From positions 2,429,045 to 2,493,044 of the forward strand of contig JAJEAN010000007.1 in assembly GCA_022822725.1 (NCBI GenBank): a stretch of DNA of 64,000 bases, written 5' to 3'. The notes below the pieces were generated by a model that was given only the letters and a program-made list of their open reading frames with translations, was not told the DNA's origin and did not search any database. Origin of the DNA: Candidatus Latescibacterota bacterium. GTDB taxonomy: Bacteria > JAAXHH01. Shown one piece after another: positions 40,040 to 49,630 of this stretch. Position 1 is the first letter of the stretch, and each line of letters starts with the position of its first letter. The translations under genes and the position numbers were made by a program.

Positions 40040-42415
40040 TTACTCGCGCCGCAACGCGTCCGCGGGATTGAGCATGGCGCTGCGGAGGGCATGGGCGCCG
40101 ACGGTAAGCAGGGCGGTCGCCAGGACGGCCAGTCCCGCCGCGACGAAGGGGACGGGGCCGATTTCGGTGCGATAAGCGAAGTCCGCCAGCCATTCGTTCA
40201 TGAGCCACCAGGCCACCGGCCAGGCCAGGACGTTGCCGATCGCCACGAGGACGACGAACTGTCTCGACAGCAGCGCGACGATATCGGAGACGGCGGCGCC
40301 CATCACCTTGCGCATGCCGACCTCCCGGGTGCGGCGCGCAGCATCCAGCGACACCAGGCCGTAGACGCCGAGGCAGGCGATTAGCAGGGCGAACACCGCC
40401 GAATACGTGAAGATCCGCGCCAGGTTGGTCTCGTCCTCGTAGTACCGGGCGATGTCGTCTTCCAGGAAGGCGTATTCGAAGGGTGCCTCGGGCACGGTTT
40501 CCCGCCACGCGTCCGCGAGCAGGGCAAGGGTGGCGGACAGGTCCCGGCCGGCGACCCGGACCAGGATGAATCCGACCTGGTTCGTGATCTCGCTCATGGG
40601 CGACGGGGCGAGAGAGAGCACGACCGGCTCGATCTCCTGGTGCCTGGACTGGAAGTTGTAGTCCGCGACCACGCCGACGACCGTGAAGCCGTGGGGCAGT
40701 GTGCGACCCAGGGGGTCGTCCCACTCCATCTTCCTGGCCGCGGCCTCGTTGATGATGCACGAACCGGCCTCGTCGCCCCCGAACGCCTTCGAAAAATCCC
40801 GCCCCGAGACCAGGCGCAGACGGAGGGTGTTCACGTAGTCGTAATCCACGGTAAACATGAACGCTTCGAGCTTGCCCCCGTCCCTGGTGGTATACGCCGA
40901 CTGTCCAAGGCCCCGTCCCTCCCCGAAGGTGTTGGACGTGCCCGACACCCGAAGGACTTCTTCGTACGAAGCGATCCTGTTGCGGAAGACCTCGTAGTAG
41001 GCGAACCCGGGCCCGGTGGTATTGATGACGACGACGTTTTCGGCGTCGAAACCCAGGTCCCCGGTCCGCACGAAGTCCAGCTGCCGGGTCATGACGAGGA
41101 TGGAAACGACGAGCAGGGCGGAAAGGCCGAACTGGACGGCCATGAGGCCCCGGATGAACAGGTTGGGCCTACCGATCCCTACCTGCCGCCGGAAGATGGC
41201 GACGGGATTGAACCGGGAGAGCACCAGGGAAGGATAGCTGCCGGACACTGCGGCGACCAGGCCGGTCAGGACCAGCATCGCGGCGACCGTGGTGCCGCTG
41301 GAAAGGTAGTCGAGGACCAGCGCCTTCCCCGCCAGCATGTTGAACACGGGCAGGAACACGTGAGCCAGCACCACGCCGAGGACCAGGGCGAAGCCGCACT
41401 GGACCGCGGTCTCGCCCATGTACTGCCCCATGACCTGGACCTGCTTCGCGCCGAAGACCTTCCGCAGTCCCACCTCCTTCGCCCGCGAGGACGAACGGCA
41501 GACGGCCAGGTTCATGAAGTTGACGCAGGCGATGAAGAGGACGAGCAGCGCCGTGCTGATCAGGAGATAGGACAGGTTGGGGTCACTCGTGGGCCCCAGT
41601 CCGAAACGCACTTCCGGGTCCAGGTACATCCCGGTTATGGGCTGCAGGACCAGCTGCGGCGACGTGTACGAAGGATAATGCGTCTCCACGAAAGCCGGCA
41701 GCTGGGCCTCGAGCGGTCCGGCCCGGTCGGGGCCCGAAAGTTCGATGAACGTCTCAGCGGAGGTGTAGTTCCACTGGCCGATCGCATTGGATATCCAGGG
41801 AACAATTTCGGGCATGACGGCGACGGGAATGAGCAGGTCGAACCGGATGCTGGAATTGGCCGGGGCGTCCTCCGCGACACCGGCGACGGTAAGCAGCGCG
41901 CCCCCTACGAGGAGCTGCCTGCCCAGCGGACTGGCCGCACCGAAGTACTTCCCGGCGGCGGAGCGGCTGATCACCACGGAATTCGCATCGTCCAGCGCCG
42001 TGGCGCGGTCACCTTCGGTCAGCGTAAAGGAGAACATCTCGAAGAAGGACGGGTCGCTGAACAGCGCCTCCTCCTTCCGGAACCGGTCTTCGCCGACGCG
42101 GACGTCCAGTTTCCGGTCCAGCAGCCGGACGGTCCGGTCCACGTCCGGATACTCCCGCTTCAGGGCGGCAGCGAGCGGCATGGGGGTTTTCGCGGAGATG
42201 AAGGGGTTTTCGTCGAAACCGACGCCGGCGGAGATCACCCGGTACAACCGGCCGGACTTCTCGTGAAAGGCGTCGTAGGTCCATTCGTGCCGCACGAAGA
42301 GGAAGACGAGCAGGCTGCAGGCGATGCCGGTGGACAGGCCCAGCGTGTTGATGAAGAAGTAGCCCTTGTTGCCGAAGAGGTGCCGAAGGGCGATGACGAG
42401 GTGGTTCTTCAGCAT
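40040..42415 (-). CDS. FtsX/MacB-type ABC transporter permease
   Basis: Membrane protein of 791 residues with two MacB_PCD-FtsX units, the arrangement abundant in Bacteroidetes-type permeases. N-terminal FGNKGYFFINTLGLSTGIACSLLVF is the first transmembrane helix; FMNLAVCRSSSRAKEVGLRKVFGA and the late DAARRTREVGMRKVMGA are the paired FtsX-domain signatures that contact the ATPase. Large periplasmic domains lie between helices. MacB-like permeases move lipoproteins, peptides or antibiotics or transmit mechanical signals. No ATP-binding subunit is encoded next to it. It lies 113 bp upstream of the GWxTD-like gene on the same strand. Confidence 0.9.
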   Translation of the reverse strand: MLKNHLVIALRHLFGNKGYFFINTLGLSTGIACSLLVFLFVRHEWTYDAFHEKSGRLYRVISAGVGFDENPFISAKTPMPLAAALKREYPDVDRTVRLLDRKLDVRVGEDRFRKEEALFSDPSFFEMFSFTLTEGDRATALDDANSVVISRSAAGKYFGAASPLGRQLLVGGALLTVAGVAEDAPANSSIRFDLLIPVAVMPEIVPWISNAIGQWNYTSAETFIELSGPDRAGPLEAQLPAFVETHYPSYTSPQLVLQPITGMYLDPEVRFGLGPTSDPNLSYLLISTALLVLFIACVNFMNLAVCRSSSRAKEVGLRKVFGAKQVQVMGQYMGETAVQCGFALVLGVVLAHVFLPVFNMLAGKALVLDYLSSGTTVAAMLVLTGLVAAVSGSYPSLVLSRFNPVAIFRRQVGIGRPNLFIRGLMAVQFGLSALLVVSILVMTRQLDFVRTGDLGFDAENVVVINTTGPGFAYYEVFRNRIASYEEVLRVSGTSNTFGEGRGLGQSAYTTRDGGKLEAFMFTVDYDYVNTLRLRLVSGRDFSKAFGGDEAGSCIINEAAARKMEWDDPLGRTLPHGFTVVGVVADYNFQSRHQEIEPVVLSLAPSPMSEITNQVGFILVRVAGRDLSATLALLADAWRETVPEAPFEYAFLEDDIARYYEDETNLARIFTYSAVFALLIACLGVYGLVSLDAARRTREVGMRKVMGAAVSDIVALLSRQFVVLVAIGNVLAWPVAWWLMNEWLADFAYRTEIGPVPFVAAGLAVLATALLTVGAHALRSAMLNPADALRRE

Positions 42416-42506
42416 GGCCGCACCTACTCCCGTGTCTCACGGATGTACACTGCGGTTGTATACTGATGTCGCGGTCCGGGGAGTCACATGCCCGGCGGAA
42501 TGGAAA

Positions 42507-42537
42507 GGGGATCTACGGATTTGACCCGTCGATCCCC
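42507..42537 (-). terminator. Hairpin downstream of the Ig-repeat lipoprotein gene
   Basis: GGGGATC (42507-42513) pairs with GATCCCC (42531-42537), and an inner ACGG/CCGT helix extends the stem. Read in the direction of the minus-strand gene, the stem is followed by CTTTCC, a weak U tract. It lies about 60 nt past the stop codon, a normal terminator position. Confidence 0.5.
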
Positions 42538-42596
42538 TATAAAGTTGCATTTGGAAACTATTGCTATTCGGAACTAACGATTACCGTTCCTGGCTG

Positions 42597-44696
42597 TCAG
42601 GGATCGACAGTGAACGTATTCTCACTAGCACGGAAATTCCTTTCGCCGTTCAATGTCACGTCACCAACCAGTCGATACTCACCGGCGACAACGGGATCGT
42701 ATGGACATGCGTCATACATCACCCTGGTATCCTCGATGTTGTTCCACGTACCGCCCATATCTTTGCTGATTTGCCATATTGCGTAATGGACTGTGATTGA
42801 GTAATCACCAAACTCAAAGTCTTTCAGTCCTTCAGACGAAGCAAGTTTAACTAGCGGATCATCACTGGCACAGGTAGTCAGTTGTAACATACCTATAACT
42901 GGTACCCCCTCAAAAACGATCCTACCGGCATAGACCTTCACACCGGTCCATGGTGTGTATTCTGTCGTATCCCCTTCATCCTCCATAACCATCACCGTTA
43001 TGCTCACCATGTCCGACACGTCACCCGCCATAGCCTCAACGTCGGCCATGCCGTTGCCCACCGCCGTTACCAGTCCATCTCCGTCCACGGTAACCACGGC
43101 TTCATCACTACTCGTCCACATGACGGCCGGTTCTGAGATGGGCGCGTCATTCGCGTCGCTGACGGTGACCATGAGCTGAAGGGTCTGCCCGACTTCGGTG
43201 AGCGTAGTGGCCTCGGCGTCTACCTCGATGCTGATGGCGGCCGGGACCTGGGAGACGGTGATCGCCGCACTGCCCACGGCGTCTCCGGACTGTGCCGCGA
43301 TATCCGCCATGCCGTTATCCACCGCGGTCACCAGGCCGTCCGCGTCCACGGTCGCCACGGCCTCGTCGCCGCTCGACCAGGTCACGGCCGCGTCCGCCAT
43401 CACGTTCTCGTCCTGGTCCAGCACGACGGCCGCAAGTTGCACGGTTTCGCCGATGGCTTCGAGCGTGTGCGACGCCGGTTCAATCATGACGGTTGTCGCC
43501 ACGGGTTCGGATGTTTCCATCACCGTAATGCTCACCATGTCCGACACGTCGCCCGCCATGGCCACAACGTCGGCCATGCCGTTGCCCACCGCCGTTACCA
43601 GTCCATCCCCGTCCACGGTAACCACCGCTTCGTCACTGCTCGTCCACGTGACGGCTGGTTCGGCAATGGGATGGTCGTTCGCATCGCTGACGGATACCGT
43701 GAGCTGCAGGGTCTGTCCGATGGCGGCCAGGGTGGTTGTTCCGGATTCGACCGCTACCGTGACGCTGGCCGGGGCCTGGGCGACGGTAATCGCCGCACTG
43801 CCCATGGCGTCTCCGGCCTGGGCCGTAATGTCCGCCATGCCGTTATCCACCGCGGTGACCAGGCCGTCCGCGTCCACGGACGCCACGGCCGCGTCGCCGC
43901 TCGACCAGGTCACGGCCGCGTCCGCCATCGCGTTTTCGTACTGGTCCAGCACGACGGCCGCAAGCTGCAACGTGTCGCCGATCGCTTCGAGCGTGTGCGT
44001 CGCCGGATCGATCGTGACGATGGTCGGCACGGGTTCTGACACGGTGATTTCCGCACTGGAAGACAGGCTGCCGGATCTGGTCGTAATTTCAGTCATGCCG
44101 TTGGCCACTGCCGTCACCAGGCCTGTCGCGCTCACGGTCGCCACGGCCTCGTCGCCGCTTGACCAGGTAATGGTCTGGCCGGACATGACATTGTTCCGCT
44201 GATCCCTCACAGTCGCGCTGAGTTGAACGGTCGCTCCAATCGCCTCCAGCGTATGTGACGAGGGCGAGACCGTGATCCGGGTCGGCACCGGCTCAGCCAC
44301 CGTGATGTTCGCGGTACCCGATGCGTTGCCGGAACGCGCCGTGATCTGCGCGGTCCCATTGCTCACCGCCGTCACCAGGCCACTGCCGCTCACGGTCGCC
44401 ACGGCGGTGTTGCTACTGTTCCAGTTAACCGTTTGCCCGGACATCGGACTGTTGTTCTGGTCCCTGACCGTTGCAGACAGCTGCACGGTCGCACCGATCG
44501 CCGCCAGGGTGTGCGAAGCAGGCGTGACGGAAATGCTCGTCGCCACCGGCGTGGGCGGCGGTGGTGGCGGCGTGGGCGTCGGTGTGGACGGCGTGGGGCT
44601 CGTCGGACCGCTGTCCCCGCCGCCGCACCCGATCAGGATCATGAAGGACATGGAAGCCAATATCATAGCGAATGCGCGACCATATGTGCGAATCAC
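42597..44696 (-). CDS. Lipoprotein with six Ig-like (BIG2) domains
   Basis: Exported protein of 699 residues starting at GTG with GGAGGA about 8 bp upstream. Signal peptide with lipobox LIGC (Cys24), a Pro/Thr linker, then six tandem BIG2 bacterial Ig-like domains of about 85-90 residues, each opening like PASHTLEAIGATVQL and closing like GLVTAVSNGTAQITA. Domains 3-4 and 5-6 are near copies at DNA level (period about 540 bp), showing recent two-domain duplication. A unique C-terminal domain of about 130 residues with two Cys (TTCASDD, YDACPYDP) follows. Probably a surface or periplasmic adhesive/structural protein. Confidence 0.88.
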   Translation of the reverse strand: MIRTYGRAFAMILASMSFMILIGCGGGDSGPTSPTPSTPTPTPPPPPPTPVATSISVTPASHTLAAIGATVQLSATVRDQNNSPMSGQTVNWNSSNTAVATVSGSGLVTAVSNGTAQITARSGNASGTANITVAEPVPTRITVSPSSHTLEAIGATVQLSATVRDQRNNVMSGQTITWSSGDEAVATVSATGLVTAVANGMTEITTRSGSLSSSAEITVSEPVPTIVTIDPATHTLEAIGDTLQLAAVVLDQYENAMADAAVTWSSGDAAVASVDADGLVTAVDNGMADITAQAGDAMGSAAITVAQAPASVTVAVESGTTTLAAIGQTLQLTVSVSDANDHPIAEPAVTWTSSDEAVVTVDGDGLVTAVGNGMADVVAMAGDVSDMVSITVMETSEPVATTVMIEPASHTLEAIGETVQLAAVVLDQDENVMADAAVTWSSGDEAVATVDADGLVTAVDNGMADIAAQSGDAVGSAAITVSQVPAAISIEVDAEATTLTEVGQTLQLMVTVSDANDAPISEPAVMWTSSDEAVVTVDGDGLVTAVGNGMADVEAMAGDVSDMVSITVMVMEDEGDTTEYTPWTGVKVYAGRIVFEGVPVIGMLQLTTCASDDPLVKLASSEGLKDFEFGDYSITVHYAIWQISKDMGGTWNNIEDTRVMYDACPYDPVVAGEYRLVGDVTLNGERNFRASENTFTVDP
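42990..43800. repeat. Long direct repeat (about 260 bp, 540-bp offset) in the Ig-domain gene
   Basis: The segment near 42990-43250 recurs with few changes near 43530-43790, for example the stretch coding MVSITV and GNGMADVVAMAGDVSD. The offset of about 540 bp equals two Ig-like domains. Confidence 0.75.
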
Positions 44697-44779
44697 TTTG
44701 GACTCCTCCCGGATAGGGACTGTAATGCGGATCGTGTGGATCTTCCGCTCTTGACTTTAATAAATCGGATTTGAATAGT

Positions 44780-46069
44780 CTATAATCTCAAAAGATGCAG
44801 GCTCTCCCGGGCCGCGTCGAGGGTCCGGTCGATGTCGTCTTCGGTGTGGGCCAGGGACACGAAACCCGTTTCGAGACGCGAGGGCGCCAGGTAGACGCCG
44901 CGGTCCAGCATATTCCAGAAATACCGCCCGTACGTATCCGCGTCCGAAGTGGAGGCGGCATCGAAGTTATCGACGGCCTGGTCGGTGAAGAAGGTACACA
45001 TCATGGAACCTACCCGTGTCAGGTACGCGGGAACGCCCGCCTCTGCCGCCGCGGCGCGAAGGCCGTCGCCGAGCCGGGAAGCCAGGTGCTCGAGCCGTTC
45101 GTAGACGCCGGGCTCCTGAAGTTGCCGCACCGTCTCGTATCCCGCGGTCATGGCCAGCGGGTTGCCCGAAAGCGTCCCGGCCTGGTACACCGCGCCGACG
45201 GGCGCCACGGTTTCCATGATTTCTCTGCGTCCGCCGTAGGCGCCGACGGGGAGGCCCCCGCCGATGATCTTGCCCAGGCAGGTCATGTCGGCTGAGATGC
45301 CGAACCGTTCCTGCGCGCCGCCGAATGCGATCCTGAAACCGGTGATGATCTCGTCGAAAATCAGGATGATCCCTCGCTTCTCCGTCTCTTCCCGGATGGT
45401 TTCGAGAAAGCCTTCGGCCGGCGGGATCATGCCCATGTTGCCGGCGACCGGCTCGACGATCACGCAGGCGATATCGTCACCCCGCTCCGACAGGGTACGC
45501 CGGACGGCCGCGCTGTCGTTGTACGGCAGGTTGAGGGTCATCTTCGCCAGGTCCGCGGGCACGCCGGGACTGTCGGGGATGCCGAACGTGGCGGCGCCCG
45601 ACCCGGCCTGGATGAGAAAGCTGTCGCCGTGGCCGTGGTACCCCGCCTCGAACTTGACGGCCAGGTCCCGTCCCGTGTATCCACGGGCCACGCGCAGAGC
45701 GCTCATGGCCGCTTCCGTCCCGGAGTTGACCATGCGAATCAGTTCAATGGACGGGAAGGCCGTCTTGACCAGTTCCGCCAGCCTGATCTCGGCCTCCGTG
45801 GGCGTGCCGAAGCTCGTGCCCCGCTCGCAGGCCTTCTTGAGGGCTTGGACCACGGCGGGATGGCCGTGTCCCAGGATCAACGGCCCCCAGGATCCCAGGT
45901 AGTCGATGTACTCGTTGCCGTCCACGTCGTAGACCTTCGACCCCGCGCCCCGGTCCATGAAGACGGGGCGGCCTCCCACGCGTCCGAAATTGCGCACGGG
46001 GCTGTTCACCCCGCCGGGCATGGATCGCTGGGCCTGGTCGAAGAGCGTACTGGATCGGGAACGGTTCAT
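44780..46069 (-). CDS. hemL: Glutamate-1-semialdehyde 2,1-aminomutase
   Basis: PLP enzyme of C5-pathway tetrapyrrole synthesis, converting glutamate-1-semialdehyde to 5-aminolevulinate; 429 residues, standard length. The N-terminus [17 protein letters not shown] is diagnostic for [23 protein letters not shown] carries the PLP-pyridine Asp, and the Schiff-base Lys lies in [17 protein letters not shown]. Its ATG overlaps the hemB stop by 4 bp (46066-46069), and it closes the minus-strand haem operon. The enzyme uses the product of HemA, encoded five genes upstream. Confidence 0.97.
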   Translation of the reverse strand: MNRSRSSTLFDQAQRSMPGGVNSPVRNFGRVGGRPVFMDRGAGSKVYDVDGNEYIDYLGSWGPLILGHGHPAVVQALKKACERGTSFGTPTEAEIRLAELVKTAFPSIELIRMVNSGTEAAMSALRVARGYTGRDLAVKFEAGYHGHGDSFLIQAGSGAATFGIPDSPGVPADLAKMTLNLPYNDSAAVRRTLSERGDDIACVIVEPVAGNMGMIPPAEGFLETIREETEKRGIILIFDEIITGFRIAFGGAQERFGISADMTCLGKIIGGGLPVGAYGGRREIMETVAPVGAVYQAGTLSGNPLAMTAGYETVRQLQEPGVYERLEHLASRLGDGLRAAAAEAGVPAYLTRVGSMMCTFFTDQAVDNFDAASTSDADTYGRYFWNMLDRGVYLAPSRLETGFVSLAHTEDDIDRTLDAARESLHLLRL

Positions 46070-47034
46070 AGGCCGCGCGCCACGTCTGTCGCGAAATAGG
46101 TGAGGATCATGTCGGCACCGGCGCGCTTAATGGCGATCAACGTCTCCAGCACGACCGTTTCTTCGTCGATCCAGCCCATCTGTCCCGCCGCCTTGATCAT
46201 GGCGTATTCCCCGCTCACGTTGTAGGCGGCCACCGGCACCTCGAATGTCGATTTCACCCGTTGTATCACGTCGAGATACGCCAGGGCCGGCTTGACTATG
46301 ACGATATCGGCGCCTTCTTCCAGGTCCAGCTCCACTTCACGCAGCGCCTCGTTGGAGTTCGCCGGGTCCATCTGGTAGGAGCGGCGGTCGCCGAATTGCG
46401 GGACCGAGTCCGCGGCGTCGCGGAAGGGGCCGTAATAGGCCGAAGCGTACTTGGCGGAATAGGCCATGATCGGGACATGGGTAAGCCGTTCGCCGTCGAG
46501 GGCCTCGCGGATCGCGCCCACGCGGCCGTCCATCATGTCCGAAGGCGCTACCATGTCGGCGCCGGCCCGGGCCTGCGAGACCGCCGTCCGGACGAGCAGA
46601 CGAAGCGTGGCGTCGTTCTCCACGTCGCCCTCCCGGACCACGCCGCAGTGCCCGTGATCGGTGTATTCGCAAAGGCACGTGTCGCTGATGACGGTGAGTC
46701 CCGGCACGGCCGCCTTGATCGCGCCGATGGCCCGTTGCACGATGCCATCGTCCGCGTAGGCGCCGCTGCCGCTGGCGTCCTTGCTCTCCGGGATGCCGAA
46801 GAGCATGACGGCCGGGATGCCGAGGTCCGCGACTTCGCGGCAATCCTCCACGCACAGGTCCACCGATACCCGGTCCACGCCGGGCATCGAATCCACCGGG
46901 GTTCGGACACCCTCACCCGGGCAGATGAACATGGGATAGACCAGGTCGGCCACGGAGAGCCGGGTCTCGCCAACCAGGCCGCGCAGGCTCGCGGTCCGCC
47001 GCAGGCGCCGAAGCCGATGTACGGGAAATGCCAT
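46066..47034 (-). CDS. hemB: Porphobilinogen synthase (5-aminolevulinate dehydratase)
   Basis: Condenses two 5-aminolevulinate molecules to porphobilinogen; 322 residues. Schiff-base lysines are Lys195 ([17 protein letters not shown]) and Lys248 ([12 protein letters not shown]), and the catalytic zinc cluster is present as Cys120, Cys122 and Cys130 ([13 protein letters not shown]), so this is a Zn-dependent form. [16 protein letters not shown] is the family signature. It is translationally coupled to hemL. The zinc-ribbon protein encoded 28 bp upstream is not a known haem enzyme but shares the transcript. Confidence 0.97.
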   Translation of the reverse strand: MAFPVHRLRRLRRTASLRGLVGETRLSVADLVYPMFICPGEGVRTPVDSMPGVDRVSVDLCVEDCREVADLGIPAVMLFGIPESKDASGSGAYADDGIVQRAIGAIKAAVPGLTVISDTCLCEYTDHGHCGVVREGDVENDATLRLLVRTAVSQARAGADMVAPSDMMDGRVGAIREALDGERLTHVPIMAYSAKYASAYYGPFRDAADSVPQFGDRRSYQMDPANSNEALREVELDLEEGADIVIVKPALAYLDVIQRVKSTFEVPVAAYNVSGEYAMIKAAGQMGWIDEETVVLETLIAIKRAGADMILTYFATDVARGL

Positions 47035-47061
47035 GAGATTACCCTTTTCGCAGCCGGGAAA

Positions 47062-47679
47062 TCAGTGCCCGCCGCAGTTGGCGCATCCGCCGTTGTCGAA
47101 TCCGTTCAATGCGCTGCAACGTTCACACTGGAACACCACGTGGCCGGCGTCGATGGACCGTGACGCCATCCACTCCAGCGCCGGCGCCCGGTGTCTCGCC
47201 GGTACGATGATCCTCGCCGCCTCGGCCGAACACGGGCCGATGAGCAGGCCGGCGTCCTGGTCGGCCGAAAACACCCGGCTGTCCACGCCCCGCCGCGCGA
47301 GGTAGCTCTGGTAGTTCAGCGCTTCCCGGTCTTCCGCCCGATAGAGTATTTCTTCCTCCGGCGGCGCTTCCTCCAATCCGTGACATTCGCAGAAATATCG
47401 ACCCTGCCGGCGCACCGCGCAGTCCGCGCACATGTGCCGTCCGCAGACGACGCACCGTCCGTGGGCGGGCAGGGCCGGGTGGGTCAGGCAGCGGAGATCG
47501 TCGACGAATACCGTGCCGCAGACCGGGCAGGACCCCGCGTCGCCCGGGATCTCCGCTTTGCATTCGTCGCAGACCCACGTCGACTCCTCGTTCAGCGTGT
47601 CGACCAGGACCGTCGCGCAGATAGGGCACTTTTCCACGCCCACGGCGAGTTCGCATTCACATTCGGGACAGAAAGGCAT
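47062..47679 (-). CDS. Zinc-ribbon protein with B-box-like cysteines and DUF2007-like domain
   Basis: Cys-rich cytosolic protein of 205 residues from the ATG at 47679 (GGAG upstream). Order: zinc ribbon CPECECEL...CPICATV, second ribbon CDECKAE...CPVCGTV, a CLTHP...CVVCGRHMCADCAV block like a B-box finger, a middle domain (REALNYQSYLARRGVDSRVF ... LLIGPCSAEAARIIVP) resembling DUF2007 signal-transducing domains, and a final CERC...CANCGG ribbon. A longer frame to 47781 adds no recognisable sequence. Its place inside the hem operon, next to the Zn-dependent HemB, makes metal supply or redox sensing attractive guesses, but no function is established. Confidence 0.72.
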   Translation of the reverse strand: MPFCPECECELAVGVEKCPICATVLVDTLNEESTWVCDECKAEIPGDAGSCPVCGTVFVDDLRCLTHPALPAHGRCVVCGRHMCADCAVRRQGRYFCECHGLEEAPPEEEILYRAEDREALNYQSYLARRGVDSRVFSADQDAGLLIGPCSAEAARIIVPARHRAPALEWMASRSIDAGHVVFQCERCSALNGFDNGGCANCGGH

Positions 47680-47784
47680 CGAACTCCACTCAGAACCACA
47701 GGTTGTCGCGTCGTTTTCAACGCGGGTATATCCGCCGATCTTCGAGCCGACAATATACACTGTCGCGGAGCCGCGAGGCAATCC

Positions 47785-49380
47785 TTATTCCCCGTGCCGC
47801 CCGCCCGCAGCCGGCCGGTCGTCCGCGGTCAGACGCCCGCCCGCATCCAGCTGATCGCCCGCGGCCAGCTGATCGCCCGCAGCCAGCCGGTCGCGCACGA
47901 TCGCTTCCACGAGGGCGGGGACGGTAGCCTGCCCCGGCACGATATCCACGGACAGGCCCGCGTCCTCGGCGGTCGCCGCCGTGGAGGGACCTATGCAGGC
48001 GATGCGGACGCCTTCGGTCATGGGCCGCAGGAGGTCCGGACCCACGGCCCTGGCGAAGACCGTCACGGCCGACGAGCTCGCGAATACGGCCAGATGGATC
48101 TTCCGGTCTTCCAGCATGGACGCGATGCCGTCCGGCAGGACCGCTTCCATGACGGTCCGGTAGAACGTTACCCGCGTCACGGTCGCGCCGGCGGCGGTCA
48201 GTCCGTCCACCACGGCGGGACCGGCGATGTCCGCCGCGGGGAAGAGGACCCGGGCATCCCGCCGCAGGTCACTTTCTCCGGTCAGGGCTTCCACGAGCTT
48301 TTCGGCCCGGAAGACGTCGGGCCGACAGTCCGCTTCGATCCCGCGACTGCGCAGCGCGCCGGCCGTGGCCCCGCCCACCGCGGCGACGCGTACCCCGCCC
48401 AGGGCCCGGGCGTCCAGGCCCCGATCGATCAGGCGCGTGAAAAAGGCCTCCACGGCGTTCCCGCTGGTGAAAACCACGTGATCGAAACCCGAAAGGTCGG
48501 ACAGGGCGGCGTCCGCTTCCGACCAGTCTTCGGGGGGCTCGATCCGTATCAGCGGCGCTTCGACCGGTTCCGCGCCGTGCCGGACGAGCAACTCGGACAG
48601 TTCGCCGGCCTGGTCCCGGGCGCGCGTGACCAGCGCGCGGACGCCGAAGAGGGGTTTCGACTCGAACCAGTCGAGCTGGGGCCGGAGCGCCACCACTTCG
48701 CCCACGACGATCAGCACGGGCGGGGTGAAGGTAGCCGTCCGGGCCCTGGAGACGATGTCGTCCAGCGTGCCGACGAGGGTCCTTTGCTCCGACGTGGTGC
48801 CCCACTGGATCAGCGCGATGGGCGTGTCCTTCGGCCGGCCGTGTTCGATCAGCCTTTCCACGATGAAGGGCAGGTTCCGCGCGCCCATGTAGAAGATCAA
48901 CGTGCCGATCCGCCCGGCGAAGGCCTCCCAGTCGAGGTCCGTCCGGGGCTTGTCCGGCGATACGTGGCCGGTTACGACGGTCATCGTCGAGGTGATCTCC
49001 CGGTGGGTCACCGGGATGCCGGCGTAGGCCGGGACCGCCACGGCCGCCGTGATGCCGGGAACGACCTCGAAGGGGATCCCGTGGCGTTGCAGATGCAGTC
49101 CTTCCTCGCCGCCCCGGCCGAACACGAAGGGATCGCCACCCTTCAGCCGGACGACGGTCTTCCCGGCCTGGCTGTGCCGCACCAGCAGGTCGTTGATCTC
49201 CGCCTGCCGCCCGGGACGCCAGGGGACGCGGATGCGTTCGGCGTGACGAGGCGCTTCCGCCACCAGCCGGTCATCTGCGAGGAAGTCCGCAATGACGACG
49301 TCGGCCCGCCGCACACAGTCCAGGCCCTTCACGGTAATCAGCCCGGGATCGCCGGGGCCCGCGCCCACAAGGTAGACCAT
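47785..49380 (-). CDS. cobA-hemD: Fused uroporphyrinogen-III C-methyltransferase / uroporphyrinogen-III synthase
   Basis: Bifunctional protein. Residues 1-245 are the SAM-dependent methyltransferase (VYLVGAGPGDPGLITVKG, VVRLKGGDPFVFGRGGEE, PVTHREITSTMTVVTGH, GTLIFYMGARNLP) that makes precorrin-2; residues 255-500 are HemD, which closes hydroxymethylbilane to uroporphyrinogen III (GVRALVTRARDQAGELSELL, DHVVFTSGNAVEAFF). I use the ATG at 49380 where homology starts; an ATG at 49491 is in frame but adds a 30-bp-repeat-encoded PPVERESALQ tract. The C-terminal tail has a repeated AAGDQL unit, again repeat-derived. It follows hemC and connects the haem and siroheme/corrin branches. Confidence 0.94.
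   Translation of the reverse strand: MVYLVGAGPGDPGLITVKGLDCVRRADVVIADFLADDRLVAEAPRHAERIRVPWRPGRQAEINDLLVRHSQAGKTVVRLKGGDPFVFGRGGEEGLHLQRHGIPFEVVPGITAAVAVPAYAGIPVTHREITSTMTVVTGHVSPDKPRTDLDWEAFAGRIGTLIFYMGARNLPFIVERLIEHGRPKDTPIALIQWGTTSEQRTLVGTLDDIVSRARTATFTPPVLIVVGEVVALRPQLDWFESKPLFGVRALVTRARDQAGELSELLVRHGAEPVEAPLIRIEPPEDWSEADAALSDLSGFDHVVFTSGNAVEAFFTRLIDRGLDARALGGVRVAAVGGATAGALRSRGIEADCRPDVFRAEKLVEALTGESDLRRDARVLFPAADIAGPAVVDGLTAAGATVTRVTFYRTVMEAVLPDGIASMLEDRKIHLAVFASSSAVTVFARAVGPDLLRPMTEGVRIACIGPSTAATAEDAGLSVDIVPGQATVPALVEAIVRDRLAAGDQLAAGDQLDAGGRLTADDRPAAGGRHGE
47848..47894. repeat. 18-bp tandem repeat at the cobA-hemD 3' end
   Basis: CAGCTGATCGCCCGCGGC (47848-47865), its near copy (47866-47883) and a partial encode AAGDQL hexapeptides in the C-terminal tail of the fusion protein. 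Confidence 0.75.
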
Positions 49381-49387
49381 GCCCGGG

Positions 49388-49470
49388 AGCTGTGGGGCGG
49401 ATTCGCACTCGACTGGTGGCTGCAGGGCGGATTCGCGCTCGACTGGTGGCCGCGGGGTGGATTCCTGCTG
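49388..49470. repeat. 30-bp tandem repeat upstream of the cobA-hemD start
   Basis: Units 49411-49440 and 49441-49470 (GACTGGTGGCTGCAGGGCGG-type) with a partial copy at 49388-49410. They occupy the hemC/cobA-hemD gap and keep the frame open to an upstream ATG. Confidence 0.75.
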
Positions 49471-49576
49471 GTCTGGGGATTCGCCGTTCATCTGGATTCC
49501 GTGTTCCGCGTGGTCCGCGGGGTGCGCTTTGTCGGTCCAGGCGGTCCGGGCGGTCCGGGCGGTCCGGGCTGGCTGG

Positions 49577-49630
49577 CCTATGTGGTCTGTTTGCCCTATC
49601 CGGTCTGTCTACCCTGTCCGGCCTGCGTGG
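49577..49630. repeat. 18-bp tandem repeat spanning the hemC stop codon
   Basis: On the coding (minus) strand three successive 18-bp units read CAGGCCGGACAGGGTAGA, CAGACCGGATAGGGCAAA and CAGACCACATAGGCCAGC. The first encodes QAGQGR, the second contains the hemC TAG stop, and the third repeats a TAG in the same register. Confidence 0.7.

Noticed and set aside
39927-40760. Upstream extension of the GWxTD-like gene
   Set aside because: These 278 codons are an out-of-phase reading of the permease 3' end; the signal peptide at 39926 marks the real start.
40640-42466. 608-codon plus-strand frame opposite the FtsX-type permease
   Set aside because: Complete overlap with a well-supported permease gene; composition typical of an antisense frame.
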